64,000 nucleotides of DNA from Streptomyces apocyni (GCF_009739465.1 NZ_WHOM01000045.1:186001-250000); one strand, 5' to 3'; positions 38,747-47,809 are shown, counted from the first letter of the stretch. Numbers and translations are program-made. Notes: generated by a model from the letters alone, not told the origin.

Positions 38747-39348
38747 TGGCGCGCCGCTATGACCCAGAGCGCCGCCAGCGCCTCATCGACGCGGCGATCC
38801 GGGTGGTCGGGCGTAAGGGCATCGCGGGGCTCAGCCATCGGTCCGTGGCCGCGGAGGCCGACGTGCCTCTTGGCTCGACGACGTACCACTTCAAGAACCT
38901 CGACGACCTGATGGTCGCCGCACTGCGGCAGGCCAACGAAGGCTTCGCCAAGGCCGTCCAGAACCACGGCGGCCTGGAGGACCCGCAGGCGGACATCGCC
39001 GCGGAGCTGGCCCAGCTCACGGGGGAGTGGATCTCCGGGGAGCGCACCGGCGTGGAGCTGGAGTACGAGCTCTACCTCGCGGCGCTGCGCAGACCCGCAC
39101 TGCGGCCGGTCGCCGCCGAGTGGTGCGTAGGCGTGGCCGACATCGTCGCCCGCCGCACCGACCCGGTCACCGCACGCGCCCTGGTCGCCCTCCTCGACGG
39201 GATCTGCCTCCAGGTACTGCTCACCGGCGGCACGTACGACGAGGACTACACCCGCCAGATGCTCCAGCGGATCATGTGCGTCCCCCACCCGCCCGGCACC
39301 CGCCCGGCACCTGAGACCGGTTCGCCTGAGCGGACCTGTCCCGGTTAG
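38746..39348 (+). CDS. TetR-family transcriptional regulator
   Basis: Probable repressor of the co-transcribed SMR pump. 200 residues. N-terminal HTH: RQRLIDAAIRVVGRKGIAGLS, HRSVAAEADVPLGSTTYHF. The C-terminal ligand domain has a TetR_C-like helical pattern and ends in a Pro/Arg-rich tail. ATG overlaps the SMR stop by one base. Its likely sites are the direct repeats at 38387-38427. Confidence 0.93.
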   Translation: MARRYDPERRQRLIDAAIRVVGRKGIAGLSHRSVAAEADVPLGSTTYHFKNLDDLMVAALRQANEGFAKAVQNHGGLEDPQADIAAELAQLTGEWISGERTGVELEYELYLAALRRPALRPVAAEWCVGVADIVARRTDPVTARALVALLDGICLQVLLTGGTYDEDYTRQMLQRIMCVPHPPGTRPAPETGSPERTCPG

Positions 39349-39357
39349 GTTTCTGCC

Positions 39358-40353
39358 ATGACCGATACGACTCCTTCCGCCTTCCGCACCACCGGCGCCG
39401 TCGCCACCGGGCTCGCCACCCTCACCGCCGACGGCACCGTTCTCGACACCTGGTTCCCCGCCCCCGAGCTGATCGACGAGCCCGGCCCGTCCGGTACGGA
39501 GCGGCTGAGCGCCGAGCGCGCCGTCGAACTGCTCGGCGAGGGTGCCGCGGCCGCCATCAGGCCGGACGCCATCCGGGGCGTGGAGATCGTCGCCGTCCGT
39601 ACGGTCATCGCCTCGCTCGACGACAAGCCGCTGGACGCGCACGACGCGTACCTGCGCCTGCACCTGCTGAGCCACCGTCTCGTCCAGCCGCACGGCCAGA
39701 ACCTGGACGGGGTCTTCGGACTCCTCGCCAACAACGCCTGGACCTCGCTCGGCCCGGTCGCCGTCGACCAGCTGGAGACCGTACGGCTGGCCGCCCGCGC
39801 CGCTGGCCTGCACCTTCAGGTGACCAGTGTCGACAAGTTCCCGCGGATGACGGACTACGTGGCGCCGCAGGGCGTACGCATCGCCGACGCCGACCGGGTC
39901 CGGCTCGGCGCGCACCTGGCTTCGGGCACCACGGTCATGCACGAGGGCTTCGTGAACTTCAACGCGGGCACGCTGGGCACCTCGATGATCGAGGGCCGGA
40001 TCTCCGCGGGCGTCGTCATCGGCGACGGCTCGGACATCGGCGGCGGCGCCTCCACCATGGGCACCCTCTCCGGCGGCGGCAAGGAGCGCATCATCATCGG
40101 CGAGCGCTGCCTGATCGGCGCCGAGGCCGGGGTCGGCATCGCGCTCGGTGACGAGTGCGTCGTCGAGGCCGGTCTCTACGTCACGGCCGGTACGCGCGTG
40201 ACCATGCCCGACGGCCAGATCGTCAAGGCCCGCGAGCTGTCCGGAGCCAGCAACATCCTCTTCCGCCGCAACTCCGTGACCGGCACCGTCGAGGCCCGGC
40301 CGAACAACGCCGTCTGGGGCGGCCTCAACGACATCCTGCACAGCCACAACTGA
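39358..40353 (+). CDS. dapD: Tetrahydrodipicolinate N-succinyltransferase
   Basis: Succinylates tetrahydrodipicolinate in lysine/diaminopimelate synthesis. The 331-residue protein is the actinobacterial form, with a left-handed beta-helix ([53 protein letters not shown]) and C-terminal [16 protein letters not shown]. The ATG lies 9 bases after the tetR stop without a ribosome site; a TAGGTT about 7 bases upstream (39346-39351) could drive a leaderless transcript. A strong terminator follows. Confidence 0.96.
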   Translation: MTDTTPSAFRTTGAVATGLATLTADGTVLDTWFPAPELIDEPGPSGTERLSAERAVELLGEGAAAAIRPDAIRGVEIVAVRTVIASLDDKPLDAHDAYLRLHLLSHRLVQPHGQNLDGVFGLLANNAWTSLGPVAVDQLETVRLAARAAGLHLQVTSVDKFPRMTDYVAPQGVRIADADRVRLGAHLASGTTVMHEGFVNFNAGTLGTSMIEGRISAGVVIGDGSDIGGGASTMGTLSGGGKERIIIGERCLIGAEAGVGIALGDECVVEAGLYVTAGTRVTMPDGQIVKARELSGASNILFRRNSVTGTVEARPNNAVWGGLNDILHSHN

Positions 40354-40367
40354 GCGAAACCCACGCG

Positions 40368-40420
40368 ACGGACAGCGGCCCGCACCGGACGACATCCGGT
40401 GCGGGCCGCTGTCCGTTTCT
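40368..40420 (+). terminator. Rho-independent terminator after dapD
   Basis: Perfect 22-bp stem (40368-40389 with 40395-40416), 5-base CGACA loop, followed by TTTCT. The strongest hairpin in the window. Confidence 0.92.
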
Positions 40421-40546
40421 CTGGCTTTCTCGCTTTCCTCGCCCAGCACAGGCATAGCGGCGGGCCTCCAGCCACGTCATCAAGGACAGCGTCCCCCTGG
40501 ACAAGCGAGTCCCGGGGGGACCCGAAGAACGGAACGGAAACCGAAG

Positions 40547-41119
40547 GTGACGATGGATGCCACAAGCGAAGAGAGCTTCCGGGAGTTCGTGGCGGCCAGA
40601 TCGGCCGCTCTGCTGAAGACCGCGGTGCTGCTCACCGGAGGCGACCAGCACGCGGCCGAAGACCTGCTGCAGAACGCGCTGATCAAGGCCGCGGGGCGAT
40701 GGAGCCGCATCGACGAACCCGAGGCGTACGTACGGCAGGTCCTCTACCGGCAGCAGGTCAGCCGCTGGCGGCTGAAGTGGCCCCGGCGCGAACTCACCGT
40801 CGCCGACCTGCCCGAGGGCCGGGCGGCGGGGGACCGGGACGGGGCGGCGGGCGCCGCCGAGCTGCGGATCGTGATGCGCGGCGCGCTCGCCAAGCTCACC
40901 GCGCGGCAGCGCACCGTACTGGTCCTGCGGTACTTCGAGGATCTCCCCGAGGCGGAGGTGGCCCGGCTGCTGGGCTGCTCGGTCGGCACAGTGCGCTCCA
41001 CGGCGAGCCGTTCGCTGGCCCGGCTGCGCGCTCTGGCGCCCGAACTGTCCGCGCTCGGTTCCGCCGTGGCGGAGGAACCGCCATCCCGTGACTTCTCGCC
41101 TGTGGAGGTACGACCATGA
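40547..41119 (+). CDS. SigE-family (ECF-like) RNA polymerase sigma factor
   Basis: Alternative sigma factor of the streptomycete SigE/sigma-70 family group. 190 residues: region 2 (SFREFVAARSAALLKTAVLLTGG, HAAEDLLQNALIKA) and region 4 (LAKLTARQRTVLVLRYFEDL, VARLLGCSVGTVRSTASRSL). GTG 40547 or ATG 40553 may start it. Its stop overlaps the start of the next gene (ATGA), which encodes a membrane-anchored protein and is the natural candidate for its control partner. Confidence 0.92.
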   Translation: MTMDATSEESFREFVAARSAALLKTAVLLTGGDQHAAEDLLQNALIKAAGRWSRIDEPEAYVRQVLYRQQVSRWRLKWPRRELTVADLPEGRAAGDRDGAAGAAELRIVMRGALAKLTARQRTVLVLRYFEDLPEAEVARLLGCSVGTVRSTASRSLARLRALAPELSALGSAVAEEPPSRDFSPVEVRP

Positions 41120-42354
41120 ACGTCGAGGAACTGGTGCGCGAGTCGATGCGAGAGATCTCAGACGGCGGTGCGCGTCCGCCCGTTGACCTGGCCGACCGGG
41201 CACTCGCGGCCCGCAGGCGCCGCAGGGCGCGCCGGGTCGCCGGTGCCGCGGTGGCGACGGTGGCGGCCGTCGCGGTCGCGGTGGGTGTCCCGATGCTGGA
41301 TACGGGGGGCGGGGGATCTTCGTCGGCGGCCGCACCCAGCCTGGCGAGCGAGCGGCAGACGGACGACGTCGTCGGCCGCCCCGACCAGTCACCGCCCAAG
41401 GACCTCATCGCGGCGGGGGACACGGCGCTGGCCGCTTTCACCACCGAGGAGCGGGTCAAGCAGCCGGACCGCGACGAGGTCCTCACCCGTACCTACGGGC
41501 TGCTCAACCAGAAGACCGGCACGTACGAGAAGACCAAGGAGTGGGCGTACCTCGCCGTCGCTCCCGGCATGCGGACCGCCGCCGTACTGGAGGGCGAGCT
41601 GCCCGCCCAGCGCATCGGCCTCCTCGATCTGCACAGCGGCGAGGTGGACCGCTGGATTCCGGTGGAGCGGGGCGTCGGCGGTGTCGCGTTCTCGCCCGAC
41701 GGGCGGAAGCTCGTCGCGACCACGTACGACAAGAACCCGGACCGGTTGTTCTGGGAGCACAAGATGAGTGTCAACGGCAAGGACGAGCCGGGCGCGGTGC
41801 CCAGCAGGACCGGCTTCACCATCGTGGACCTCCAGACCGGCGAGGCGCGCTGGTCCAAGGCCCCCACCGAGGAGGACGGCATGGGGTTCGGCACCGGCCG
41901 GGACGACTTCGCCTTCAGCCACGATGGCGCGCTCGTCTTCGAGCACCTCAGCACGGAGCCGCACCGGGCGTACTACGACCTCAAGGGTGCCAAGGTGCCC
42001 ATGCCGCCCGAGGAGTCGCACCTGAGCTGGGCTCAGGCGGGGCTCTCGCCCGACGGCAAGCGGGCGGCGGGCGAGTTCGCGGGGGAGGGTGATGAGATCG
42101 CTGCCGCGATCAACGACCCTCTCACCGGCAAGCAGTTGGCCAAGGTGCCCGCCCAGCAGCTGCTGGCCTGGGCCGACAACCAGCGGATCATCGCCTGGGG
42201 CTGCGACCCGAAGAAGTGTGACGGCAAGGGGGAGTTCCGCAACCAGCTGCTGCTGGTCACCGTCGGAAGCGACAAGGTCGTCCCGCTCAGCGACTTCCGC
42301 AAGGCGTCCGACGACTACCCGAGCCGCTGGACACCGATCTTCGCTAAGCGCTGA
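41116..42354 (+). CDS. Membrane-anchored beta-propeller-like protein coupled to the sigma factor
   Basis: 412 residues. Short N-terminal cytoplasmic region (~45 residues, very basic just before the membrane: RRRRRARR), one membrane helix at about residues 48-65, a Ser/Ala linker, then a large outer domain. That domain has WD40/TolB-like blades (GGVAFSPDGRKLVATTYD, LSPDGKRAAGEFAGEG). Position and topology fit a sensor or anti-sigma-like partner, but the cytoplasmic part has no recognisable zinc anti-sigma motif. Translation is coupled to the sigma gene. Confidence 0.8.
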   Translation: MNVEELVRESMREISDGGARPPVDLADRALAARRRRRARRVAGAAVATVAAVAVAVGVPMLDTGGGGSSSAAAPSLASERQTDDVVGRPDQSPPKDLIAAGDTALAAFTTEERVKQPDRDEVLTRTYGLLNQKTGTYEKTKEWAYLAVAPGMRTAAVLEGELPAQRIGLLDLHSGEVDRWIPVERGVGGVAFSPDGRKLVATTYDKNPDRLFWEHKMSVNGKDEPGAVPSRTGFTIVDLQTGEARWSKAPTEEDGMGFGTGRDDFAFSHDGALVFEHLSTEPHRAYYDLKGAKVPMPPEESHLSWAQAGLSPDGKRAAGEFAGEGDEIAAAINDPLTGKQLAKVPAQQLLAWADNQRIIAWGCDPKKCDGKGEFRNQLLLVTVGSDKVVPLSDFRKASDDYPSRWTPIFAKR

Positions 42355-42375
42355 CCAGCGACTACTGGTTCAGCG
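42349..42375. terminator. Imperfect hairpin over two converging stops
   Basis: CGCTGACCAG and CTGGTTCAGCG pair with one bulge around CGACTA. The hairpin contains the stop codons of both the propeller gene and the dapA homologue, which are only 7 bases apart. Likely a weak two-way terminator. Confidence 0.5.
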
Positions 42376-43255
42376 ACTCGTACGCGGCCAGCAGCCCGTC
42401 GACCGTCTCCCGGTCGGCGGGCTGTAGGGGCGGTCGCGACGGGCCTGCGGGCAGGCCTAGTTCGGTCAGCAGGGCCTTTGTGGTCACCGTGCCGGGCAGG
42501 CCGTTCGCCATCATCAGCTCGATCAGCCGCGCCGCTCGCCGCTGCCGCCGCGCCGCCCCCGCGGTGTCACCCGCGTCATAGGCGTCGAGGATCGCCCGCA
42601 GGGGTCCCGGAGCCACGTTGGCGACGGTCGACACATAGCCCGCCCCGCCCACCGCGTACAGCGGCAGGATGAATTCCTCGCTGCCCGCGTAGTACGCCAG
42701 GTCGGTGCGGGCCAGCACCTTGTGGGTGCCGAGTACGTCGTACGCGCAGTCCTTGACCGCGGTGACGCGGGGGTGTTCGGCGAGGCGGATCATGGTGTCC
42801 GGCTCGATGCGGGTGCCGGTGCGGCCGGGGATGTCGTAGAGCATGACGGGGATGCTCACGGTGTCCGCGACCGTCCGGAAGTGCGCTTCGATGGCGTTCT
42901 GCGGCGGGCGGCTGTAGTACGGGGTGACCACCAACACCCCGTCGGCGCCCGCCTTCTCGGCCTTCAGCGCCAGCTCCGCGGTGTGCGCCGTGTCGGCGCT
43001 GCCGACACCGGCGACGACGTGGGACCGCTCGCCCACCGCCTCCCGTACGGCCCGCACCAGGGCGGACTTCTCGTCGTCCGAGGTGGTGGGCGACTCACCG
43101 GTGGTTCCGGACAGCACCAGCCCGTCGCAGCCCTCGTCGACCAGGTGAGCGGCCAGGTGCTGGGCGCCGTCGAGGTCGAGTGTGCCGCTGTCGGTGAACG
43201 GCGTGATCATCGCGCAGAGGGCGCGGCCGAAGGGCGCGCGGGGAGGTGTCGTCAT
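42362..43255 (-). CDS. dapA: 4-hydroxy-tetrahydrodipicolinate synthase (DapA family)
   Basis: Condenses pyruvate with aspartate semialdehyde, or a related aldolase reaction. The 297-residue protein has the DHDPS/NAL pattern: LSGTTGESPTTSDDEK, the catalytic Tyr in YDIPGRTG, and the Schiff-base Lys in VTAVKDCAYD. Streptomycetes usually carry several dapA-like genes; being near dapD but not in its operon, this may be the biosynthetic copy or a catabolic paralogue. A palindrome upstream suggests specific regulation. Confidence 0.9.
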   Translation of the reverse strand: MTTPPRAPFGRALCAMITPFTDSGTLDLDGAQHLAAHLVDEGCDGLVLSGTTGESPTTSDDEKSALVRAVREAVGERSHVVAGVGSADTAHTAELALKAEKAGADGVLVVTPYYSRPPQNAIEAHFRTVADTVSIPVMLYDIPGRTGTRIEPDTMIRLAEHPRVTAVKDCAYDVLGTHKVLARTDLAYYAGSEEFILPLYAVGGAGYVSTVANVAPGPLRAILDAYDAGDTAGAARRQRRAARLIELMMANGLPGTVTTKALLTELGLPAGPSRPPLQPADRETVDGLLAAYESLNQ

Positions 43256-43273
43256 AGGCGCAGTTTCGGCGCT

Positions 43274-43291
43274 GTGAAGCTATAGCTCCAC
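43274..43291. promoter_or_regulatory. Palindrome upstream of dapA (candidate operator)
   Basis: GTGRAGCTATAGCTYCAC: an 18-base dyad with a perfect AGCTATAGCT core (43278-43287), 19 bases upstream of the dapA start and containing a -10-like TATAGC on the minus strand. A repressor there would block dapA. No regulator gene is adjacent. Confidence 0.5.
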
Positions 43292-43347
43292 TTAATTCTT
43301 CTTCAGGGTGGAGGTAAGCAAGTCTACGAAACCAGTGCCGGACATCC

Positions 43348-43378
43348 TTGACTTCAACCTCGGTTCAGGTTTCAGCAT
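43348..43378 (+). promoter_or_regulatory. MerR-type promoter with 19-base spacer
   Basis: -35 TTGACT (43348-43353) and -10 CAGCAT (43373-43378) are 19 bases apart. The spacer holds the dyad CTTCAACC-TC-GGTTCAG. Over-long spacer plus internal dyad is the hallmark of promoters activated by MerR-family regulators. It would drive the ABM-domain gene at 43426. No MerR gene is in the window. Confidence 0.6.
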
Positions 43379-43425
43379 GGAGATCACAGCACCCCGAACG
43401 GAGTGCGCGGACCGAGGAGTTCAGC

Positions 43426-44148
43426 ATGAGCGTACGGATCGACACCCTGCCCCGGATCACCCGCCCCGGCGTCGGCGCGGTACTCGTCAGCACCTGGCGG
43501 GTCGGCACCCCCGAACGCCAGCGGGCGGCCGTGGACGCGATCCGCGAGACATGGGAGGGCGCGCCGTGGCCGACCGGCGACCTCCTCTCGTACAGCGTCT
43601 ACACCGGCACCGACGGGGACACGCTCCTGCACTACTCGCAGTGGCGCGACGTGGCGGCGTACGACACCTTCGTCCAGGTCCACCGGGACGGGCGGAACGC
43701 GCGGATCGACGCGGCGGTACCCGGTATCCAGCGGGTCGCGCTGAACAAGTACGAGCTGTACCGCAGCGGGGGCCTGGCCGGTGAGGCGGGTGAGGCCAGG
43801 GCCCCCGGCGCGATCGTGATCGTCGACGTCGAGTTCGACGGGCCCGACGCGGCACGGCAGCGGGCCTGGGTCGACGCCGTCTTCGAGGCGCTGGAGTCCG
43901 ACGAGAAGCCGCACCCCGGTGGGATCTCCGGGCACTTCCACGTCAGCCTGGACGGCACCCGGGTGCTCAACTACGCCGAGTGGGAGAGCGAGCAGGCCCA
44001 TATCGAGGCACTCGCCGGGCCCGGCGAAGGCATCGGCACCGCCACGCCCGAGTGGCACCGGGTGCAGAACTTCCCCGGCCTGACCGGTGGCGGCAGCGTC
44101 AAGCGGTATCTGCCCGCACTCAGCCTCAGCGACGCCGGGCGACACTGA
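43426..44148 (+). CDS. Protein with two antibiotic biosynthesis monooxygenase (ABM) domains
   Basis: 240 residues made of two ABM-type ferredoxin-like repeats (about 12-110 and 130-235): LLSYSVYTGTDGDTLLHYSQWRD and GGISGHFHVSLDG, NYAEWESEQAHIEAL. Such small cofactor-free or heme-degrading oxygenases act on quinones or other aromatics; the substrate is unknown. ATG 43426 has GAGGAG upstream. Probably controlled by a MerR-type regulator from the 19-base-spacer promoter. Confidence 0.9.
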   Translation: MSVRIDTLPRITRPGVGAVLVSTWRVGTPERQRAAVDAIRETWEGAPWPTGDLLSYSVYTGTDGDTLLHYSQWRDVAAYDTFVQVHRDGRNARIDAAVPGIQRVALNKYELYRSGGLAGEAGEARAPGAIVIVDVEFDGPDAARQRAWVDAVFEALESDEKPHPGGISGHFHVSLDGTRVLNYAEWESEQAHIEALAGPGEGIGTATPEWHRVQNFPGLTGGGSVKRYLPALSLSDAGRH

Positions 44149-44188
44149 GGAGGCCGACGTCTAGGCTGAGGTTGAGCGCGGGCGGACG

Positions 44189-46057
44189 TCACGGCCTGAA
44201 GCGCAGCACCTGCGGGTCGTGGTCGCTGTTCTGCTGGGAGAACTCCGCGTTGATGTGCACGCTGTCGTACTGGAACCGGCGAATCGACGGGCTGGTCAGG
44301 ATCTGGTCGAGCACCTGGCTGTTGCCCTGGAAGACATACGAGTAACGCTCGGAGCGTGGCAGCGACTTGACCGCCGGGTAGAGCACCCCGCCGTCCGTGA
44401 GCGCCTTGGTCGTCTCCGAGAACTCGAAGTCGTTGATGTCGCCGAGGACGATGACATCGGCCTTCTTCTGGACCGTCAGGATGTCCTTCACCAGACCGTT
44501 GACGGCCTTGGCCTGCTCAAGCCGCTTGACCTCGGACTTGCGGTTCGGCGGCTGGATGTGCGCGGGCAGCGCCTGGTCCCCGCCCTTGGAACCGAAGTGG
44601 TTGGCGATCAGGAAGACCTTCCGGCCACGGAAGGTGAACTCGCCCGCGAGCGGCTTGCGGCTGTTGTCCCAGGCCTCGTCGGTGGGGTCGACACGACCGG
44701 GTGAATGCGTCAGCGCGGCCTTGCCCCGCTCGCGGACCACGCCGGTCGCGGTGGTGGCGTCGCCGCCGGGCCGGTCGGTGAACGAGACCCGCGCCGGGTT
44801 GAACAGGAACACCGAGCGGATGTTGCCGCCCGGCTGGCCGCCGTCCTTGTTGTTCTCGGGGTCGATCGAGCGCCAGTCGTACGCGGGGCCGCCCGCGGCC
44901 TCGATCGCGTCCGTGAACCGCTTCAGGGTCTCGTCCGCGGCGACCGTACCGTCGTTCTTCGGGCCGCTGTTGTCCTGGATCTCCTCCAGGGTCAGGATGT
45001 CGGGGCTCGCGAGGTTCTCCACCACCGCGCCGGCGAGAGCGTCGAACTTCTCCTGTGAGTCGGCCGCGCTGAGGTTCTCGACGTTGTACGTCGCCACCGC
45101 CAGCTCCTTGCGGCGCTGCTTGCGGGTCTTCTCCGGGGTGAGGCCGTTGTCGGTGACCTCGCCCAGGGTGCGGGCGACCAGGTTGTAGCCACCGAACTGG
45201 TCGAAGTCCAGCGGGCCTTCGGTGCGGCCGGTCAGCCTGTCCCCGACGTTGGCCTTCGGGAAGGGCTGCTCGGCGAGCGGGGCGAGCTGCTCGACCTTCA
45301 GCCGTCCGCCGTTCTGCGAGGTGTACGAGCCGTATACGGTGCCGCCGCGCCGGTTGGCGTTCTCCCAGGGCTTGACGGTCACCCACACCTCCCCGTACTT
45401 GGTGCTGGGGCCGACGACACGGGACGAGCCGATGGCGACGTTCATGCCCTCCAGCGACTCGTAGTAGTCCAGGGCGTACTGGTAGGGGCGGAGCTTCAGG
45501 CCGTTGATGCTGCCGCCGTCGGCCGGGTCGCCGTCGGGGGCGTACGCGTACGGTACGGACCAGGGCCGGATGAACGCGGGGGTGGGCAGGGCGTTGTCCG
45601 ACGACTCGACCGTCACCGTCGGCTTGGAGATCTGGGTCACGGACTGGTTGCCGGACTTGGTCCCGCCGGGGATGTACTCGCCGACCAGGCCGGAGACCCG
45701 CACCGCGTCACCCGTCTTCACGGTGGGCGCGGAGCCGGTGTAGACGAAGACGCCCTCGCTGGTCGCGGGATTGGCGTCGGGCTTCGTGTCCTGGATCCAG
45801 AAGCCGCGCGAGCCGTACGTACGGACGCCGGTCACGATGCCGAAGACATCGCTGACCTGCTGTCCGGCGAGCGGCGAGATCCGGGTGTCGCCCTGGATGT
45901 CATGGATACGGACCGCGTCGGCCGGGGCGGAGTTGGCCGTGGTGGCGGAGAGCAGACCGGCGGCCAGTGCGGTGGCCACGACGGTGGAGACGGCCGCGGA
46001 GCGGCGGAGCGTGCGGAGCGGGGTGCGGGAGGAGGGCATCGCTATTCGCGGTGGCAT
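44189..46057 (-). CDS. Secreted endonuclease/exonuclease/phosphatase-family nuclease
   Basis: Extracellular DNase or phosphatase of the ExeM/NucH type. 622 residues from ATG 46057, which has GGAG 8 bases upstream; the frame is open further but that part is tandem repeats and not coding-like. Twin-arginine-like/Sec signal (TLRRSAAVSTVVATALAAGLLS), then an OB-fold module (VRIHDIQGDTRISPLAGQQV, GFWIQDTKPD), then the EEP nuclease core: ATYNVENLS, LTLEEIQDN, LIANHFGSKGGDQ, VLGDINDF and QNSDHDPQVLRF with the catalytic Asp-His. Probably used for phosphate or nucleotide scavenging. Confidence 0.93.
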   Translation of the reverse strand: MPPRIAMPSSRTPLRTLRRSAAVSTVVATALAAGLLSATTANSAPADAVRIHDIQGDTRISPLAGQQVSDVFGIVTGVRTYGSRGFWIQDTKPDANPATSEGVFVYTGSAPTVKTGDAVRVSGLVGEYIPGGTKSGNQSVTQISKPTVTVESSDNALPTPAFIRPWSVPYAYAPDGDPADGGSINGLKLRPYQYALDYYESLEGMNVAIGSSRVVGPSTKYGEVWVTVKPWENANRRGGTVYGSYTSQNGGRLKVEQLAPLAEQPFPKANVGDRLTGRTEGPLDFDQFGGYNLVARTLGEVTDNGLTPEKTRKQRRKELAVATYNVENLSAADSQEKFDALAGAVVENLASPDILTLEEIQDNSGPKNDGTVAADETLKRFTDAIEAAGGPAYDWRSIDPENNKDGGQPGGNIRSVFLFNPARVSFTDRPGGDATTATGVVRERGKAALTHSPGRVDPTDEAWDNSRKPLAGEFTFRGRKVFLIANHFGSKGGDQALPAHIQPPNRKSEVKRLEQAKAVNGLVKDILTVQKKADVIVLGDINDFEFSETTKALTDGGVLYPAVKSLPRSERYSYVFQGNSQVLDQILTSPSIRRFQYDSVHINAEFSQQNSDHDPQVLRFRP

Positions 46058-46136
46058 CGAAAGACTCCGTGCTGGATGAGGGGACCTGGGAGGTGGCCGG
46101 ATGCGGGTGGTAGGACAGCTGGTTCTACGCGCGTCA

Positions 46137-46165
46137 ATCTCTTCTGTCGTCAAGGTAGTTGTCAA
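46137..46165 (-). promoter_or_regulatory. Candidate promoter of the secreted nuclease gene
   Basis: On the minus strand TTGACA (46160-46165) and AGAGAT (46137-46142) are spaced by 17 bases, giving a leader of about 75 bases. A dyad GGTTCAT/ATGAACC (46167-46173 and 46198-46204) lies immediately upstream. Confidence 0.4.
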
Positions 46166-46248
46166 GGGTTCATCGATGTACGGCTGCTGACGGGTACATG
46201 AACCGGGCAGCAGGGGACGAAATCCGTCTACGCTGGAGCCCGCCGAAA

Positions 46249-46287
46249 CCCCTGAACCTCTGAACCCCTGAACCTCTGAACCCCTGA
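46249..46287. repeat. Tandem octamer repeat upstream of a coding region
   Basis: Five 8-base units alternate between CCCCTGAA and CCTCTGAA (46249-46287), equivalent to 2.4 copies of a 16-base unit. The array ends 23 bases before the ATG at 46311, so copy number would alter the leader of that gene. Confidence 0.85.
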
Positions 46288-46310
46288 GTCCGCCCGAGGA
46301 GAACCAGTCC

Positions 46311-47792
46311 ATGTCCTCAGAACGCTCCACCCTGCCGCCGGTGCGGCTGCCGTCCGAGGCGGAGCTCGCGCGGGACGCGCTCGCCAGTCCGCTGTTCGCC
46401 CGCGCCGTGCGGCTCGCCCGCTGGGCCGGGCCCGAGACCCGGGTCGGCCCGGGCGGCGAACTCGTCGACGCGCAACTGCCGGACGCGGCGGCACACCTCG
46501 GCTACGACGCGGACGACGAGGACGGGCCCGCGTACGCGAGCGAGGCCTGGCGGGTAGCCGTCGACAGCGGCCTGGTGGAGGTCATCGACGCCGAGTCGGA
46601 CGGCGCCGAGGGCACGGTCAGCACCGGCGACGACCTCGCGGCCGTCACCTCGGGCAGCCCGCAGGACATCCTCGCGCTCTGGATCGGCGCCCTGGAGACC
46701 GTACTCGCCGACGCCACCGTGCCCGATCTGGAGGGCATCGTCGACGCCATCCAGAGCGGCGGCGACCTCGACCTCGACCAACTGGACTGGGACCCGGGCG
46801 CCGAGGCCGACTTCCTGGACGGGGTACTCGGCAACCTCTATCTCCTCGCGGTCAGCGAGGTCGCCTCCGCTGGCGGCCTCGGCTCCGGCGACGAACCGGT
46901 GCCGCTGCCCGCGCTCGCCGCGTCGATGATCGTGCCGGACGACATGGGCGAGCCCACGGACGACATCCTGGAACAGGTCTCCGACGCGATGCTGCGCCTG
47001 GACGACCAGTTCCGCATGCTGGAGCCGATCGGGCTCGTGGAGTTCTGGCCGGTCGACGAGGAGCTGATGGCCGAGGTCGGTACGGACCCGGCGGCGGACG
47101 CCGCGGCCGCTGAGTCCCTCGGCGACGAGGACATCTCGCGCTACGGCCTGGTGCGGCTCACCCCGCTCGGCCTCTATGGCGTACGCGCCCGGATGCTGGA
47201 GGCCGGGGTCGACGCCCCCGCCGTCGGCGACCTCGCGGACAAGGGCGCGGATACCCTCCTCGACCTCACCGCCGACTTCCCGCAGGCCGCGGCCCGCGCC
47301 GAGGTCCACCAGTGGCTCGCCCAGCGTGAACCCCTCGCCGCGGCCCGGGAGTTGCTCGCCGCCGCGCATGGCGAGGACGAGCGCGCCCCGCTGCGCCGCC
47401 TGCACTGCCAGCAGGCCCTGTCGCTGGTGGACGACCGAGCCGAGCCCGCGTTGCGCGAGGTCCTGGACGACGCGGAGCTGGGCGGCCTGGCCCGCGTCTG
47501 GCTCACCGAGCGCGGGGCCGCGGACGTGCCCGCGCCAACCGAGGACATGGTGTACTGGCTGACCGTCGACACCATCGCCGCACAGCTCGCCGCCGAGGGC
47601 AACTCCGATGAGTTGCAGGGCCTGGTGGAGGGGCTGGCCGAGCAGCACGGCGGCTTCTTCGACACGGCCTGGCGCGTCGACCACCCGGCGACGGCCGATG
47701 TACTGGAGGCGATGGGGCGGCTGCACCCCGACAAGCAGGTGGCCAAGGAGGCCCGCAAGGCGGCGTTCAAGGCGCGGTCGCTCCGGGCGTAG
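46311..47792 (+). CDS. Conserved hypothetical acidic protein
   Basis: 493 residues, soluble, strongly acidic in the first two thirds (runs such as DADDEDGPAYASE and DLDLDQLDWDPGAEAD), ending in a basic lysine-rich tail (KEARKAAFKARSLR). Alpha-helical repeats in the second half (LLAAAHGEDERAPLRRLHCQ, LSLVDDRAEPALREVL) look HEAT/TPR-like. It resembles a conserved streptomycete family whose role I do not know. GAGGAG precedes the ATG. Confidence 0.75.
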   Translation: MSSERSTLPPVRLPSEAELARDALASPLFARAVRLARWAGPETRVGPGGELVDAQLPDAAAHLGYDADDEDGPAYASEAWRVAVDSGLVEVIDAESDGAEGTVSTGDDLAAVTSGSPQDILALWIGALETVLADATVPDLEGIVDAIQSGGDLDLDQLDWDPGAEADFLDGVLGNLYLLAVSEVASAGGLGSGDEPVPLPALAASMIVPDDMGEPTDDILEQVSDAMLRLDDQFRMLEPIGLVEFWPVDEELMAEVGTDPAADAAAAESLGDEDISRYGLVRLTPLGLYGVRARMLEAGVDAPAVGDLADKGADTLLDLTADFPQAAARAEVHQWLAQREPLAAARELLAAAHGEDERAPLRRLHCQQALSLVDDRAEPALREVLDDAELGGLARVWLTERGAADVPAPTEDMVYWLTVDTIAAQLAAEGNSDELQGLVEGLAEQHGGFFDTAWRVDHPATADVLEAMGRLHPDKQVAKEARKAAFKARSLRA

Positions 47793-47809
47793 GCGCGCTT
47801 GCCGTCTCG

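Noticed and set aside
46167..46204. GGTTCAT/ATGAACC as a PHO box of the nuclease gene
   Set aside because: It is an inverted pair far apart, whereas PHO boxes are 11-base direct repeats; possible operator, but not a supported PHO box.
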